DNA from: Limisphaera sp026417315
GTDB lineage: Bacteria; Verrucomicrobiota; Verrucomicrobiia; Limisphaerales; Limisphaeraceae
DNA: 64,000 bases
NCBI RefSeq assembly: GCF_049537125.1
Contig: NZ_JBMVQY010000005.1
Location: 93,662-157,661, forward strand
Reading direction: 5' to 3'
The translations under genes and the position numbers were made by a program. Below the pieces are notes generated by a model. The model made no database searches and was not told where the DNA came from. It saw only the letters and a list, made by a program, of their open reading frames with translations. Of this stretch, positions 18,279 to 26,972 are shown piece after piece (the first letter of the stretch is position 1; each line of letters starts with the position of its first letter).

Positions 18279-19544
18279 CTAGTGGGTGCGATCCTGTCGG
18301 AGTGCGCCCAGCCAGCCGAGCAATCGGTTCACTCCCCGGGCCACCGGTCGCAGCGGAAGCCAACGACTTGTCCGGGACGATCGCAGAACGATGGCATGGG
18401 CCGGACAGAATTCATGACAGCAGTAACAACGGATGCAGCGTCGGTCGTCCAGCTGGTGGGACGGACACGCTCGAGGATGGATGGCGGAGGGGCGGACCGG
18501 ACAACGTTCCTCGCAAATGCCGCATCGGGTGCAACGTCCGGGGAGAATGACGGGCCGAAGCGTCCACTGGCGGCGCAACCCGCGCAGAAGTGCAGGCGGC
18601 AACGGCAGCAGGCGCAAGACCTCGGCCGGCTGCGGCGGCGGCTGAAAGTCGGACACACGCAGTGTCCGCCAGTCGGGTCCGACAAGGCGAAGCCGCTGCA
18701 AATCCGTTTCGCCGACTCCCTGTTCGTGGGCTGCGCGGCACGAGGGAACCTGGGCGGGGCTCAAACCGATCAGATGGCAGGCCACTGCGTCCACGGCGAC
18801 AAAGTCGGTCCCGGCCAGTAAAACGCCCAAAGAACGGGGATGACCTGCACTGGGCCCCGGCCCTTCCATGGCGACCACCGCGTCCATGATCGCCAGGCAG
18901 GGCCGAATGGCCCGGTGAATGTCCAAGAGCAACGCTGCCAGCCATTTCCGTTCCTGGAGCCGGAAATGCCACTCGCTCTTGAGAAGGCCGGGAACGCAGC
19001 CGAATTGATTCTTCAGCGCGCCCGTCAGGATCATTTGGGAGTGGGTTTTGAGTTTGGGCAGCGAGATCACCACGTCCACTTGCGAAAGCGCCCGGGCCAG
19101 CACAAGGCGGGGGAAAATGCCATGGCCCGGCACCTCGAACTCCCCCGGCTCCTCGAGCTCCAGCAAAGGTGCGCCAGTCTCGGCGACGACATCGAGCATG
19201 CCTGTGACGCGAGCCACCTGAGAAAGCCTGCCCACCGCCGGGCTGTCGCCAATGTAGGGCCGGCCACCGGCTTCACGCACCAGGATGGCCGCCGCACGCA
19301 CGATCGAAGGATGAGTGGTGACGGCCTGATCAGCCGGGAAGGGCCCCAAAAGGTTCGGCTTGAGCAACACTTTCTGGCCCGGCTTGACAAACGTGGCCAT
19401 GCCGCCGAACGGCTCCAGGCAGGTCCGCATGGCCTGCAAGACGGCCGTTGGCTCATAAGTTGCGAGCTTTGTAAGGCTCACCAGGGCAGTCGGGCCGGCT
19501 GTCATGGCCAATCCCAGCTTTGCCGACTTTCGGTTCTTGGGCAA
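18279..19544 (-). CDS. DUF362 protein with C-terminal 2x[4Fe-4S] ferredoxin domain
   Basis: About 421 residues. The N-terminal two thirds match DUF362 ('GQKVLLKPNLLG', 'GDSPAVG', 'LPKLKTHSQMILTGALKNQFGCVPG'), a domain of unknown reaction. The C-terminal part carries two iron-sulfur cluster motifs: 'CTRCGICEERCPVRPSAIH' and 'CIRCYCCHEFCPAHAI', typical of bacterial-type ferredoxins, so the protein should bind two [4Fe-4S] clusters and take part in electron transfer. The frame begins with a TTG at 19544; an ATG at 19505 (MTAGPTALVSL) is the more usual start for the family and may be the true one. No transport or catalytic partner is adjacent. Confidence 0.86.
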   Translation of the reverse strand: MPKNRKSAKLGLAMTAGPTALVSLTKLATYEPTAVLQAMRTCLEPFGGMATFVKPGQKVLLKPNLLGPFPADQAVTTHPSIVRAAAILVREAGGRPYIGDSPAVGRLSQVARVTGMLDVVAETGAPLLELEEPGEFEVPGHGIFPRLVLARALSQVDVVISLPKLKTHSQMILTGALKNQFGCVPGLLKSEWHFRLQERKWLAALLLDIHRAIRPCLAIMDAVVAMEGPGPSAGHPRSLGVLLAGTDFVAVDAVACHLIGLSPAQVPSCRAAHEQGVGETDLQRLRLVGPDWRTLRVSDFQPPPQPAEVLRLLPLPPALLRGLRRQWTLRPVILPGRCTRCGICEERCPVRPSAIHPRACPSHQLDDRRCIRCYCCHEFCPAHAIVLRSSRTSRWLPLRPVARGVNRLLGWLGALRQDRTH

Positions 19545-19688
19545 TTGTCATTGTGATCGGGACGGGCGGAACAGCGGCCGGAAGCGCTGACAGGAGCATC
19601 CATGGCGTTGCATCCGCGGGCGCGCCGCAGCAGATCCGCCAATGCACCCTGCGGTAGCCGCGCTACCAAGCGCCTGAAGAAACGCAAG

Positions 19689-20327
19689 ATGACGGGAATG
19701 CAAAACCCATGGCGTGAAGGGAGGGACTCCGGTCCCGGGGAGACCGGTGCACGGGCACCGCGAGAGCTTCAAACCACTGCTCTGGGGCGAAGCGGCCGGT
19801 CCTTGGAACGCATCATTTCCGGTGGGCAGACCGGAGTCGACCGGGCCGCTCTCGACGTTGCCCTTCGCCTGGGAATTCCCCACGGAGGCTGGTGCCCACG
19901 GGGACGATGGGCCGAGGACGGCCGCATTCCCGACGTGTATCAGTTGCGCGAAACTCCCAGCGACGCCTGCGAACAACGCACGGAATGGAACGTGCGCGAC
20001 GCGGACGCCACCGTGATTTTCAGCATCTCTTCGGAGTTGACCGGCGGGTCGGCTTATACGCGTGAGGCGGCCGAACGCATGGGCAAGCCCTGGCTGCATC
20101 TGGCCCGGGCCACTTGTCCCGAGCAGGAGGCGGCCCGGCTGTTGCGCGACTTCTTGCATACTCTCCGGGTCCGGGTCCTGAACGTGGCGGGGCCCCGCGC
20201 CAGCACGGAACCCGAAGCCGCCCTCTACGCGGCGCGCGTGCTCGAGTGGGCCCTCGGCGATCTCCCGTCGGAAACCAACGGACGCTGGCCCGCGGACGCC
20301 TCCGGCCGGCCCCTGAGCGGACCTTGA
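19689..20327 (+). CDS. Putative molybdenum-carrier protein (pMoCo/YpsA-like)
   Basis: The domain spans about residues 38-180 and starts at the diagnostic 'IISGGQTGVDRAALDVALRLGIPHGGWCPRGR', with 'RTEWNVRDADATVIF' and 'GGSAYTREAA' further on. This matches the putative molybdenum-carrier family, related in fold to lysine-decarboxylase-like/Rossmann nucleotide-binding proteins. The biological role is poorly defined. The start is unclear: the ATG at 19689 gives a 38-residue non-conserved leader, while a TTG at 19803 would begin right at the domain. There is no molybdenum enzyme or cofactor gene in the window. It overlaps nothing and lies 42 bp from the convergent exporter gene. Confidence 0.78.
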   Translation: MTGMQNPWREGRDSGPGETGARAPRELQTTALGRSGRSLERIISGGQTGVDRAALDVALRLGIPHGGWCPRGRWAEDGRIPDVYQLRETPSDACEQRTEWNVRDADATVIFSISSELTGGSAYTREAAERMGKPWLHLARATCPEQEAARLLRDFLHTLRVRVLNVAGPRASTEPEAALYAARVLEWALGDLPSETNGRWPADASGRPLSGP

Positions 20328-20369
20328 GCGCCGCCGAGAAAACCGTGCGCCGCTCCTGTGCCCTCTCCG

Positions 20370-21335
20370 TCACGAAACCAGCACCAGGCCGATGACGCTC
20401 GCTACAGCGATGATGCTGCCGATCAACGATCGGGTCGTGGGCCGGTCGCCTTCCAGCCACCAGGCCAACGGAATGATGGTCAAGGGCGTGAGACTCACGA
20501 CGGCAAGGACAATCCCTGCGGGCAATTGAGACAGCGCCCATTGATAACAACTTACGCCCAGCACCAAGCCGGAAACCGCGTTTCCGAGAATCCATGGGGC
20601 TGCCCGGCGCCGACGCGCGGCGGGATCGTCAGGCTGGCCGGTACCGGTGGACGTTGCGAAGATTGCCCGTTTCCCCCAGTACCAGGCCAGGGCCACGACT
20701 CCATATCCGCCCAACACCCGTTCGAACGCAGCCGTCGCCCCATCCGGAACGGCGCTTCCCGCCGCTGCGATGCCGTAAGCGACCCGGCTGAGCACCGCCC
20801 CGACCGCGCCGGCCACGGCGGAGGCCAACGCCCAGCTCACGCCGGCCATCCAACCAGAATCAGCCCCACGTCCGTGACCCGGCGACAGGGCCAGAGCAAC
20901 CCCGCCCAGCGTACAAAGCCCGCACACGATTTGGTCCCAGCGCAGCGTTGTTTCCAGCCACACCCACTCGAGCACTGCCGCAGCAGGCGGCGTGAAACAG
21001 GTCACCAGCAGTATGGTCAGCCGGGGCCCCAATCGCGGCAGCGCCTGAAACAACGCGGTATCGCCGAGGCCAATCCCGACCAGGCCGCTCAGCGCAAACC
21101 ACGGCCAACCATCATTCTCGAGGCCGCGCCCCCGGGGCAGGACCCAGAGCCCGAGCAGCACCAGCGCCACCGTCAGCCTCCAGAAATTTGCCTCCGTCCC
21201 GCCCAGCAGACGGCTGGAACGGGCGGCGAACACAGCAGACGCTGCCCAGCAAATGGTGGTGAGGCACGCGGCCAACACGGGGTCCAGTTTTGCGAATTGG
21301 CGCGCAAAAGCACAATCCGCGAGCTCCGCACGCAC
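20370..21335 (-). CDS. EamA/DMT family transporter
   Basis: A 321-residue membrane protein with about ten hydrophobic segments arranged as two EamA domains, as expected for drug/metabolite exporters. Landmarks: 'AACLTTICWAASAVFAARSSRLLGG' at the N terminus, 'ALSGLVGIGLGDTALFQAL', 'LLVTCFTPPAAAVLEWVWL' and, in the second half, 'GVSCYQWALSQLPAGIVLAVVSLTPLTIIPLAWWLEGDRP'. It probably exports an amino acid or other metabolite. The start is uncertain: the GTG at 21335 gives the usual length, while the ATG at 21392 adds a 19-residue tail. It converges with the putative molybdenum-carrier gene and is divergent from the DUF3568 lipoprotein gene. Confidence 0.85.
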   Translation of the reverse strand: MRAELADCAFARQFAKLDPVLAACLTTICWAASAVFAARSSRLLGGTEANFWRLTVALVLLGLWVLPRGRGLENDGWPWFALSGLVGIGLGDTALFQALPRLGPRLTILLVTCFTPPAAAVLEWVWLETTLRWDQIVCGLCTLGGVALALSPGHGRGADSGWMAGVSWALASAVAGAVGAVLSRVAYGIAAAGSAVPDGATAAFERVLGGYGVVALAWYWGKRAIFATSTGTGQPDDPAARRRRAAPWILGNAVSGLVLGVSCYQWALSQLPAGIVLAVVSLTPLTIIPLAWWLEGDRPTTRSLIGSIIAVASVIGLVLVS

Positions 21336-21574
21336 GTCACTGCCCCGAGCCGCGGGGTTTTGCGAAGTCCGCCGGCGAAACGGGGGACCCACTTGAGGTT
21401 TATCCTCCCCTTGGCTGGACGGAAGATCCGGCGTCGTCGGCCCGGGGAACCCGAGGTGCGGCGTCGTCTCTTCGGGCTTCCCGAATCCGGGGCTCGATCA
21501 CGATCTGTCGCCCGTTCGGGGGTCTTCGGTTTGAGCATTGACAGGCGGGCGCGGCTGGCGTTTGGTGGCACGGA

Positions 21575-21991
21575 ATGCATGCCGAGAAGATTGGGAACGG
21601 TGTCCGAAAACCGGTGCTGCTGCTCGGGCTGCTGCTGGGCTGCATCCTGAATGTCGGCTGTGTGGCCCTCTTGGTGGGCGGCGCCGCGGCGGCAGGCGCA
21701 GGCACGGTGGCGTACGTGCGCGGCGAGTTGCGCTCCACCCTGGACGCGCCCTACGAGCGTGTCTGGTCGGCGACTCAGCGTGCCCTGGCCGACCTGGAGA
21801 TGCCGGTCACGGCGCAGGAGAAGGACGGGTTGACCGGCCAGATTACGGCACGTGCGACCGGCGACAGGAACATCACCGTGCGGCTGCGCAAAGTGACCGG
21901 CACGGCCACCGAGGTCCGCATCCGCGTGGGAACCTGGGGCGACGAGGCCGTGTCGCGCCAGATCCTCGAGCAAATCCAGCGCCGTCTCTGA
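21575..21991 (+). CDS. DUF3568 family lipoprotein
   Basis: A 138-residue protein with an N-terminal lipoprotein signal peptide: basic start, hydrophobic 'LLLGLLLGCILNVGC' and a lipobox ending in Cys at about residue 29. After the Cys comes a short Gly/Ala-rich stretch ('VGGAAAAGAGTVAYVRGEL') and the DUF3568 domain ('APYERVWSATQRALADLEMPVT', 'VRIRVGTWGDEAVSRQILEQI'). Such proteins are small periplasmic or membrane-anchored proteins of unknown role. A perfect TTGACA at 21538-21543 lies upstream but its -10 partner is poor. The neighbours are unrelated. Confidence 0.85.
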   Translation: MHAEKIGNGVRKPVLLLGLLLGCILNVGCVALLVGGAAAAGAGTVAYVRGELRSTLDAPYERVWSATQRALADLEMPVTAQEKDGLTGQITARATGDRNITVRLRKVTGTATEVRIRVGTWGDEAVSRQILEQIQRRL

Positions 21992-22054
21992 GTCCCGCGT
22001 GGGAGGCCGACTGGGGCCCCGAAATCAGCCGGGGCGGAGGCCGGAATCCCGCGT

Positions 22055-23257
22055 TCAGAGGGCCTCGGGATGCGTGAGCAGCTCCGCCACCCGGGTCAGC
22101 AGGCGTCCCGCCGCGCCGCCGTCGAGCACGCGATGATCAAAGCTGAGCGTCAGATTGGCCTCCCAAACCGGGACAAACTGCTGTTTGGAATGACTCCAAT
22201 GCGGCACACGCCGGCCCGCGCCCACGCCCAGGACCAGCGTCTGTTCCGGCAGCGGGATCGGCGTGGCCCAGGTAAGACCGAAGGTGCCAAAGTTCGTGAC
22301 CGTGGCAATGCTGCCGCCGGAAGCCTCCACGGGCAGACGTCGTTGCCGGGCCAGCCCCAGTAATTCCTCATACGGCGCGATGAGGTCGCGCAACCGGCGC
22401 TGGTCCACCTGACGCAGCACCGGCACCAGCACGCCGTCTTCCACCTCGACCGCCCAGCCAATGTCGATGGACCGCGGATGCACGATTTTGTTGCCGATGA
22501 GGCGACCGGCAGGGGCACTGTTTTCCGCCAGCGCCAGGGCCAGCGCACGAATGGCATACAGCGTCGGGCTCACTTTCAGCCCGCTGGTGCGGCGATGGGC
22601 CAAAATGGCGTCCAACCGGAACGGCAGGCCGACCGTCGCCAGCGGCCGGGTCCAGCTCCGGCGCATGGCGTCGGCCACGCTCACCCGCATGGGGGAGGCC
22701 GGCGTGATGCGGTGTTGTTCGAGACTTGCAAGAAAGCGCTCGAAGTCCTGAATGGTCACGCGTCCTCCGGCACCACTCCCGGCCACGCCGGCCAGGTCCG
22801 CGGCATGCAGCCCCAACTCCGCCATGCGCGCCTTCATTCGTGGGGACATGTAGCTGGCCCCGGTGGCATTCGCGGGCACGGGCAGGCCGCGGACGGTGGG
22901 CTGAACCCGATCGGTGGCCGTTGGGGCCGCGGCCGTGGCGGTGGGTGTCACGGGCGGCGCCGCCACCGCAGAGGCAGACTGGCCGCCGTCAAGGCCGGCA
23001 CGGGCGGCATCCTCCGGTGTCGCGGCAATGTACCCCAGCACCGCACCGACCGGGTAGCTCTCTCCCACCCTGGCCAGGAACCGTTGGAGGACACCGCGAC
23101 ACGGCGCCGTCACGTTCATGGCGGCCTTGTTGGTTTCCACCTCGATGATGTCCTGATCCGCTTCCACCATGTCGCCCTCGCGTACCAGGAAATGGACGAT
23201 CATGGCTTCGGCGATGGACTCGCCCAACTGCGGCATGATGATCGGGATTTCCGGCAT
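22055..23257 (-). CDS. Dihydrolipoamide acetyltransferase (E2) of a 2-oxoacid dehydrogenase complex
   Basis: A 400-residue E2 subunit that accepts an acyl group on lipoamide and passes it to CoA. The N-terminal lipoyl domain (about 1-80) has the lipoylated Lys44 in 'VETNKAAMNV'. A long Ala/Pro/Thr linker follows, then a peripheral-subunit-binding domain ('SPRMKARMAELGLHAADLAGVAGSGAGGRV', about 140-175), and the catalytic domain ending in 'LSFDHRVLDGGAAGRLL', the His-x-x-x-Asp-Gly active site. The start at 23257 gives the canonical MPEIPIIMPQLGESI. It is the third gene of an E1alpha-E1beta-E2 operon, 7 bp after E1beta. No E3 (lipoamide dehydrogenase) gene is adjacent. Pyruvate is the likeliest substrate, but branched-chain keto acids cannot be excluded. 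Confidence 0.93.
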   Translation of the reverse strand: MPEIPIIMPQLGESIAEAMIVHFLVREGDMVEADQDIIEVETNKAAMNVTAPCRGVLQRFLARVGESYPVGAVLGYIAATPEDAARAGLDGGQSASAVAAPPVTPTATAAAPTATDRVQPTVRGLPVPANATGASYMSPRMKARMAELGLHAADLAGVAGSGAGGRVTIQDFERFLASLEQHRITPASPMRVSVADAMRRSWTRPLATVGLPFRLDAILAHRRTSGLKVSPTLYAIRALALALAENSAPAGRLIGNKIVHPRSIDIGWAVEVEDGVLVPVLRQVDQRRLRDLIAPYEELLGLARQRRLPVEASGGSIATVTNFGTFGLTWATPIPLPEQTLVLGVGAGRRVPHWSHSKQQFVPVWEANLTLSFDHRVLDGGAAGRLLTRVAELLTHPEAL

Positions 23258-23264
23258 GGCAGTC

Positions 23265-24230
23265 TTACAAACGGAGGAGCTGGCGTGCCGCGGCCGCAAT
23301 CGTGCGCGCGGTGGGACGGTGCGCCGTCCACAAATTTGGATGATACGGAATGGGGGTGTCCCGGGCGTTGAGGCGTTGCGGAGGCGCATCGAGCAGCGAG
23401 AGCCCCTCGCTGGCAACGCGTGCGATGACCTCGGCCGTGACGCCGCCCCAGGGCCACGCCTCGCCCACGCAAAGCAACCGCCCGGTGCGGGCGACCGAGG
23501 CCATGACCGTGTCGGTGTCCAACGGCTTGACACAACGCAAATCCACCACTTCCAGCTCCCAACCCTCCGCCTGCAACTCCTCCGCAGCGGCCAGGGCCTC
23601 GTGCACCATCGCACTGTAGGCCACCACCGTGAGATCCCGGCCCTCCCGGGCAATGCGGGCCTTGCCCAGTGGCAGGGCCTCCGTGGGCAGCCGCTCCGCC
23701 TTGAGGTGGTAGTAAAGAAACTTGTGCTCGCAAAAAATCACCGGGTCGTCCACGGCGACCGCCTCCAGCAACATGCTGTACGCGTCCTCCACCGTGGCAG
23801 GCGTGACCACGACCAGACCCGGGAAGTGAGCGTAGATGGCCTCCAAACTCTGGCTGTGGAAGGGACCACTACCGGATGTGCCGCCACTGGGCAACCGAAT
23901 GACGATGGGGCAGGGGACCCCGGTCCGCCAGTACAGCGTGGCGGCCTGGTTGACGATCTGGTTGAACGCCACGCTGGAAAAATCCGCAAACTGGATCTCC
24001 ACGATCGGTCGCAGGCCCTCGATGGCGGCCCCCACCGCAAAGCCCACGATGGCGTCCTCGCTGATCGGAGCATCGATGACGCGACCCGGAAACTCTCTGG
24101 CCAGGTGCTTGGTGGCCTTGAACGCCCCGCCAAAGGCACCAACGTCCTGACCGTAGATGAACACGCGCGGGTCCTCGGCCAGCGCCCGGGCCTGGGCTTC
24201 GCGAATGGCTTCCAGGTAGGTGATGCTCAT
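23265..24230 (-). CDS. pdhB: 2-oxoacid (pyruvate) dehydrogenase E1 component, beta subunit
   Basis: A 321-residue thiamine-diphosphate enzyme subunit that works with E1alpha to decarboxylate pyruvate or a related 2-oxoacid and reductively acylate lipoyl-E2. Typical segments: 'YLEAIREAQARALAEDPRVFIYGQDVGAFGGAFKAT', 'RVIDAPISEDAIVGFAVGAA', 'LRPIVEIQFADFSSVAFNQIVNQAA', 'SGGTSGSGPFHSQS' and the C-terminal 'GRLLCVGEAWPWGGVTAEV'. The ATG at 24230 overlaps the E1alpha stop in an ATGA (24227-24230), so translation is probably coupled. The symbol is tentative because bkdB-type enzymes look similar. Confidence 0.93.
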   Translation of the reverse strand: MSITYLEAIREAQARALAEDPRVFIYGQDVGAFGGAFKATKHLAREFPGRVIDAPISEDAIVGFAVGAAIEGLRPIVEIQFADFSSVAFNQIVNQAATLYWRTGVPCPIVIRLPSGGTSGSGPFHSQSLEAIYAHFPGLVVVTPATVEDAYSMLLEAVAVDDPVIFCEHKFLYYHLKAERLPTEALPLGKARIAREGRDLTVVAYSAMVHEALAAAEELQAEGWELEVVDLRCVKPLDTDTVMASVARTGRLLCVGEAWPWGGVTAEVIARVASEGLSLLDAPPQRLNARDTPIPYHPNLWTAHRPTARTIAAAARQLLRL

Positions 24231-25300
24231 GCGAGCGTGGGCAAGGGAACGACGGCGGACGGCGCTTCCAAACCCCCGGCCGCGTCCACCAAATGCGGCG
24301 TGGCCAGAGCCCGCCAATCTTCGCGATACGGATCCGGGGCCGGCTCCTGTTGCACGCGCGCCACGGTGCGTTCGACCGTTTCCTGCACTTCGGATTTCCA
24401 GGCGGCCAGTTCCTCCGCCGTGACCATGCCCGCCTGCAACAGTTGCTCTTCTGCCGTCGGAAGACAGTCGCGGCCAAAAGGCATCTCGCGCAAACGCGGA
24501 TCCATGTAAGTGGCGTCATCGTGTTCGCCGTGACCCGCCAGTCGCAGCAGCTGTGCCACCACCATCTGCGGCCCGCCGCCACTGCGGGCCCTCTCCACCG
24601 CGCGCCCGAGGCATTTCAGACAGGCCATAAGGTCTGTGCCATCCACTCGATGGGCTTCGATGCCGTACCCCACCGCTTTGTCGGCCAGATCCTTGCAGGC
24701 AAACTGACGGGTGGTGGGGGTGGAGTAGGCGTATTGGTTGTTCGCAATCACCAGCACCAAGGGCAGGCGCTCGACTGCAGCCTGATTGAGACCTTCATGG
24801 AACGCCCCCGTCGAGGTGCCGCCCTCGCCCAGACTGGCCAGCCCCACCACGCCCGACTGGCCCTGGTAGCGACGCGCGAACAACGCGCCGTTCACCACCG
24901 AAATCATCGCTCCCAGATGACTGATCATCGCAAGATATCCCTGCCGCGGATAGCCCCGGTGGACGTTGCCGTCGCGACCCCGCATGGGGCCCAGCCGCGA
25001 GCCCAAATAGGTCCGAAACAGGTCGATCAGGGGCTCGCCGAAGGCCAACCGCCCGGCTGCATCACGGATCAGGGGCGCATAGATGTCGCCCTTGCGCAGC
25101 GCCAGTGCGCCGGCCACGCTCAACGCCTCTTGGCCGCGTCCCAAAAACACGCCACCGTGGATCTTGCCGGCCCGGTACAGGCTGGCCAGTTTGTCCTCCG
25201 CTACGCGGGCCAGCAACATGAAGCGATACGCCCGGCGACAAAGGTCCCGAAACGATCCGCTACCCAGCGCGGACTCCGCGCTGCACGTTTCTTGTAGCAT
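24227..25300 (-). CDS. pdhA: 2-oxoacid (pyruvate) dehydrogenase E1 component, alpha subunit
   Basis: A 357-residue subunit carrying the thiamine-diphosphate pyrophosphate-binding motif: 'LGEGGTSTGAFHEGLNQAA' leading to Asn-Asn in 'VIANNQYAYSTPT' (a GDG-type motif in which the first GD is GE). Other family marks are 'FLGRGQEALSVAGALAL', 'RDGNVHRG', and 'LGAMISVVNGALFARRYQG'. The ATG at 25300 is chosen because upstream sequence is not conserved. First gene of the operon that continues with E1beta and E2; folE2 is divergent, with the intergenic region 25301-25599 likely holding promoters for both. Confidence 0.93.
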   Translation of the reverse strand: MLQETCSAESALGSGSFRDLCRRAYRFMLLARVAEDKLASLYRAGKIHGGVFLGRGQEALSVAGALALRKGDIYAPLIRDAAGRLAFGEPLIDLFRTYLGSRLGPMRGRDGNVHRGYPRQGYLAMISHLGAMISVVNGALFARRYQGQSGVVGLASLGEGGTSTGAFHEGLNQAAVERLPLVLVIANNQYAYSTPTTRQFACKDLADKAVGYGIEAHRVDGTDLMACLKCLGRAVERARSGGGPQMVVAQLLRLAGHGEHDDATYMDPRLREMPFGRDCLPTAEEQLLQAGMVTAEELAAWKSEVQETVERTVARVQQEPAPDPYREDWRALATPHLVDAAGGLEAPSAVVPLPTLA

Positions 25301-25564
25301 GCGCTCATCGTAGCCACTGCGGGTGGGTCGGGGCAATTCTTCTTTGGCCGGTAGGACGAATGTGCCTGCCGCGGCGGGACCCGGACCGTGCCGCGGCAAG
25401 CACGGTCAGCCTCTGGAATTGGCCCCGGGGCGAATGCTTCCCGACCACCATGGCCAGCGTCGAACCGTGCCCTGCCGCAGGCCATCCCCACGTGTCCCCG
25501 AGGAGGATCCGGCTGGCCGAGCAGAGCGGCCATCCTGAAGATCCGGCGGCTCCAATCGGAACAT

Positions 25565-25593
25565 TTGGCAATGGCAACGGCTCGCATTACTTT
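25565..25593 (+). promoter_or_regulatory. Candidate promoter of folE2, giving a leaderless mRNA
   Basis: TTGGCA (25565-25570, five of six matches to the -35 consensus), then 17 bp, then TACTTT (25588-25593, a weak -10). The ATG of folE2 follows after 6 bp, so transcription would begin at or just before the start codon. Confidence 0.45.
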
Positions 25594-25599
25594 TGCGCC

Positions 25600-26460
25600 A
25601 TGTCTGGTAAACTGGCTTCACATCGGACAGAGTGCACCACGCGCCCGGCAGAGAGACTGCGCGCCCACGGGCCACAGGACCTGTGCGACAAGCAGAGCGA
25701 ACGGGACCACCGCGAGCTGCGCATCGACAAAGTGGGCGTGCGAGGGCTGCGTTTTCCCATCGAGGTGCGGGACAAGGCCCATGCCCGACAACACACCGTG
25801 GCGACCATCGGCATGTTTGTGGACCTGCCCAAGGAGTTCAAGGGCACCCACATGAGCCGGTTCCTGGAGGTGCTCAACGCCCACGGCAATGTCGTCCATG
25901 TGGAAAACATCCCGGACATCCTGTACGCCATGCAGAAGAAATTCCACGCCGCCACCTCGCACCTGGAGATGGAATTCCCTTATTTCATGACCAAACACGC
26001 CCCCGTCTCCAAATTGCCCAGCCTCATGGACTACACCGCGCGCTTCGACGCAGCTGCCTGCGGTCCGGAGATCGACTTTGTCCTGACCGTGAAGGCCAAT
26101 GTGACCACCCTCTGCCCCTGTTCCAAGGCCATCAGCAGCCGCGGCGCACACAACCAGCGCGGCACCGTCACCGTCGCCGTCCGGTTCCGCAAATCCGTTT
26201 GGATCGAGGATCTCATCGAAATCATCGAGAGCTCTGCCAGCTGCGACCTTTACGCCCTGTTGAAGCGGCAGGACGAGAAATACGTCACCGAACGGGCCTA
26301 CGACAACCCGGTCTTTGTGGAAGATCTGGTGCGGAATGTCGCCCTGCGCCTCAACGCGCATCCGGACATCACCTGGTTCCGCGTCGAAGCCGAAAACCAC
26401 GAGAGCATTCACAACCACAACGCCTACGCCTGCCTGGAGCGAACCTGCAAGCGCCCCTGA
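25600..26460 (+). CDS. folE2: GTP cyclohydrolase type IB
   Basis: The 286-residue enzyme converts GTP to 7,8-dihydroneopterin triphosphate, the first step of tetrahydrofolate (and queuosine) synthesis. FolE2-specific features: 'VGVRGLRFPIEVRDK', 'GMFVDLPKEFKGTHMSRFLEVL', 'HLEMEFPYFM', the metal/active-site region 'TTLCPCSKAISSRGAHNQRG' with Cys172, Cys174 and His184, and 'RVEAENHESIHNHNAYA' near the C terminus. The ATG at 25600 fits the family length. The IB family can use metals other than zinc, so some bacteria use it under zinc limitation; no canonical folE copy is in this window. The immediate upstream region has a -35/-10 pair that would make the mRNA leaderless. Confidence 0.96.
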   Translation: MSGKLASHRTECTTRPAERLRAHGPQDLCDKQSERDHRELRIDKVGVRGLRFPIEVRDKAHARQHTVATIGMFVDLPKEFKGTHMSRFLEVLNAHGNVVHVENIPDILYAMQKKFHAATSHLEMEFPYFMTKHAPVSKLPSLMDYTARFDAAACGPEIDFVLTVKANVTTLCPCSKAISSRGAHNQRGTVTVAVRFRKSVWIEDLIEIIESSASCDLYALLKRQDEKYVTERAYDNPVFVEDLVRNVALRLNAHPDITWFRVEAENHESIHNHNAYACLERTCKRP

Positions 26461-26529
26461 CATTCCGCACCGAAGGCGCCCTGGAGTGCGGGGGGAGGGC
26501 CGGACCTGGATCCAGACTCCGCCCGAACC

Positions 26530-26556
26530 GTACCCGCCGACGGAAGTCAGCGGAAG
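26530..26556 (+). repeat. Isolated copy of the REP-like hairpin
   Basis: Arms 26534-26541 and 26546-26553 pair over 7 of 8 bases around a GGAA loop. The flank is GTAC where the other copies have GTAG. Its left arm (CCGCCGAC) is identical to those at 61752 and 62019, 35 kb away, which shows the family is dispersed. Confidence 0.65.
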
Positions 26557-26655
26557 GCCCGCCCAATCAAAACCCGCCATGGCCAGCGGCTGAGGAAAGT
26601 CCGCGGGAACGTACCGCAGAAACGGTCCGCCACCTCGCAGCGGCGACCCGCCGGG

Positions 26656-26674
26656 GGCGCAACACTCTTGCGCC
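26656..26674. terminator. Hairpin between convergent genes
   Basis: A perfect inverted repeat, GGCGCAA (26656-26662), loop CACTC, then TTGCGCC (26668-26674). No T tract follows, so it is a possible transcript-end hairpin rather than a classical rho-independent terminator. Confidence 0.35.
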
Positions 26675-26972
26675 ACGGACAACGCGCCGCTACGGCGGCG
26701 GCAAGTCACCCCCAAAGCGCTCTCGTATCCGCCGGCCCGCTCAAAATGGATACAACAGATCCCAACGGCGCGGAATCACATCACTGTTCCAACCGGCTAT
26801 TCGAGCCTCTCTCTGCCGGTCGACCCTGATCAGAGAGCGATGTTGCGGGGCCGTGGCTCTCCGAAGGTTTGGAATCTCACTCTTCCACTGCGCCGGGGGA
26901 GATCCCCGGCTTTCCGTCAGATGAACCCGCTGCGGCAAAAGCCCGGGAGGATGCGTCTCTGCCGTGCAATGC

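Larger units (their letters stand above)
26461..26972. other. 512-bp convergent intergenic region with hairpins
   Basis: Between folE2 (plus) and the oxidoreductase (minus) there is no gene. The region holds one REP-like hairpin (26530-26556), a perfect 7-bp inverted repeat with a 5-nt loop (26656-26674) and another short one (26685-26697). Such hairpins between convergent genes may end transcription or protect mRNA. Confidence 0.55.

Noticed and set aside
26591..26640. Possible RNase P RNA, because GAGGAAAGTCC and CAGAAA occur here
   Set aside because: The two conserved pieces are only about 15 nt apart instead of hundreds, and the rest of the P RNA core is absent.
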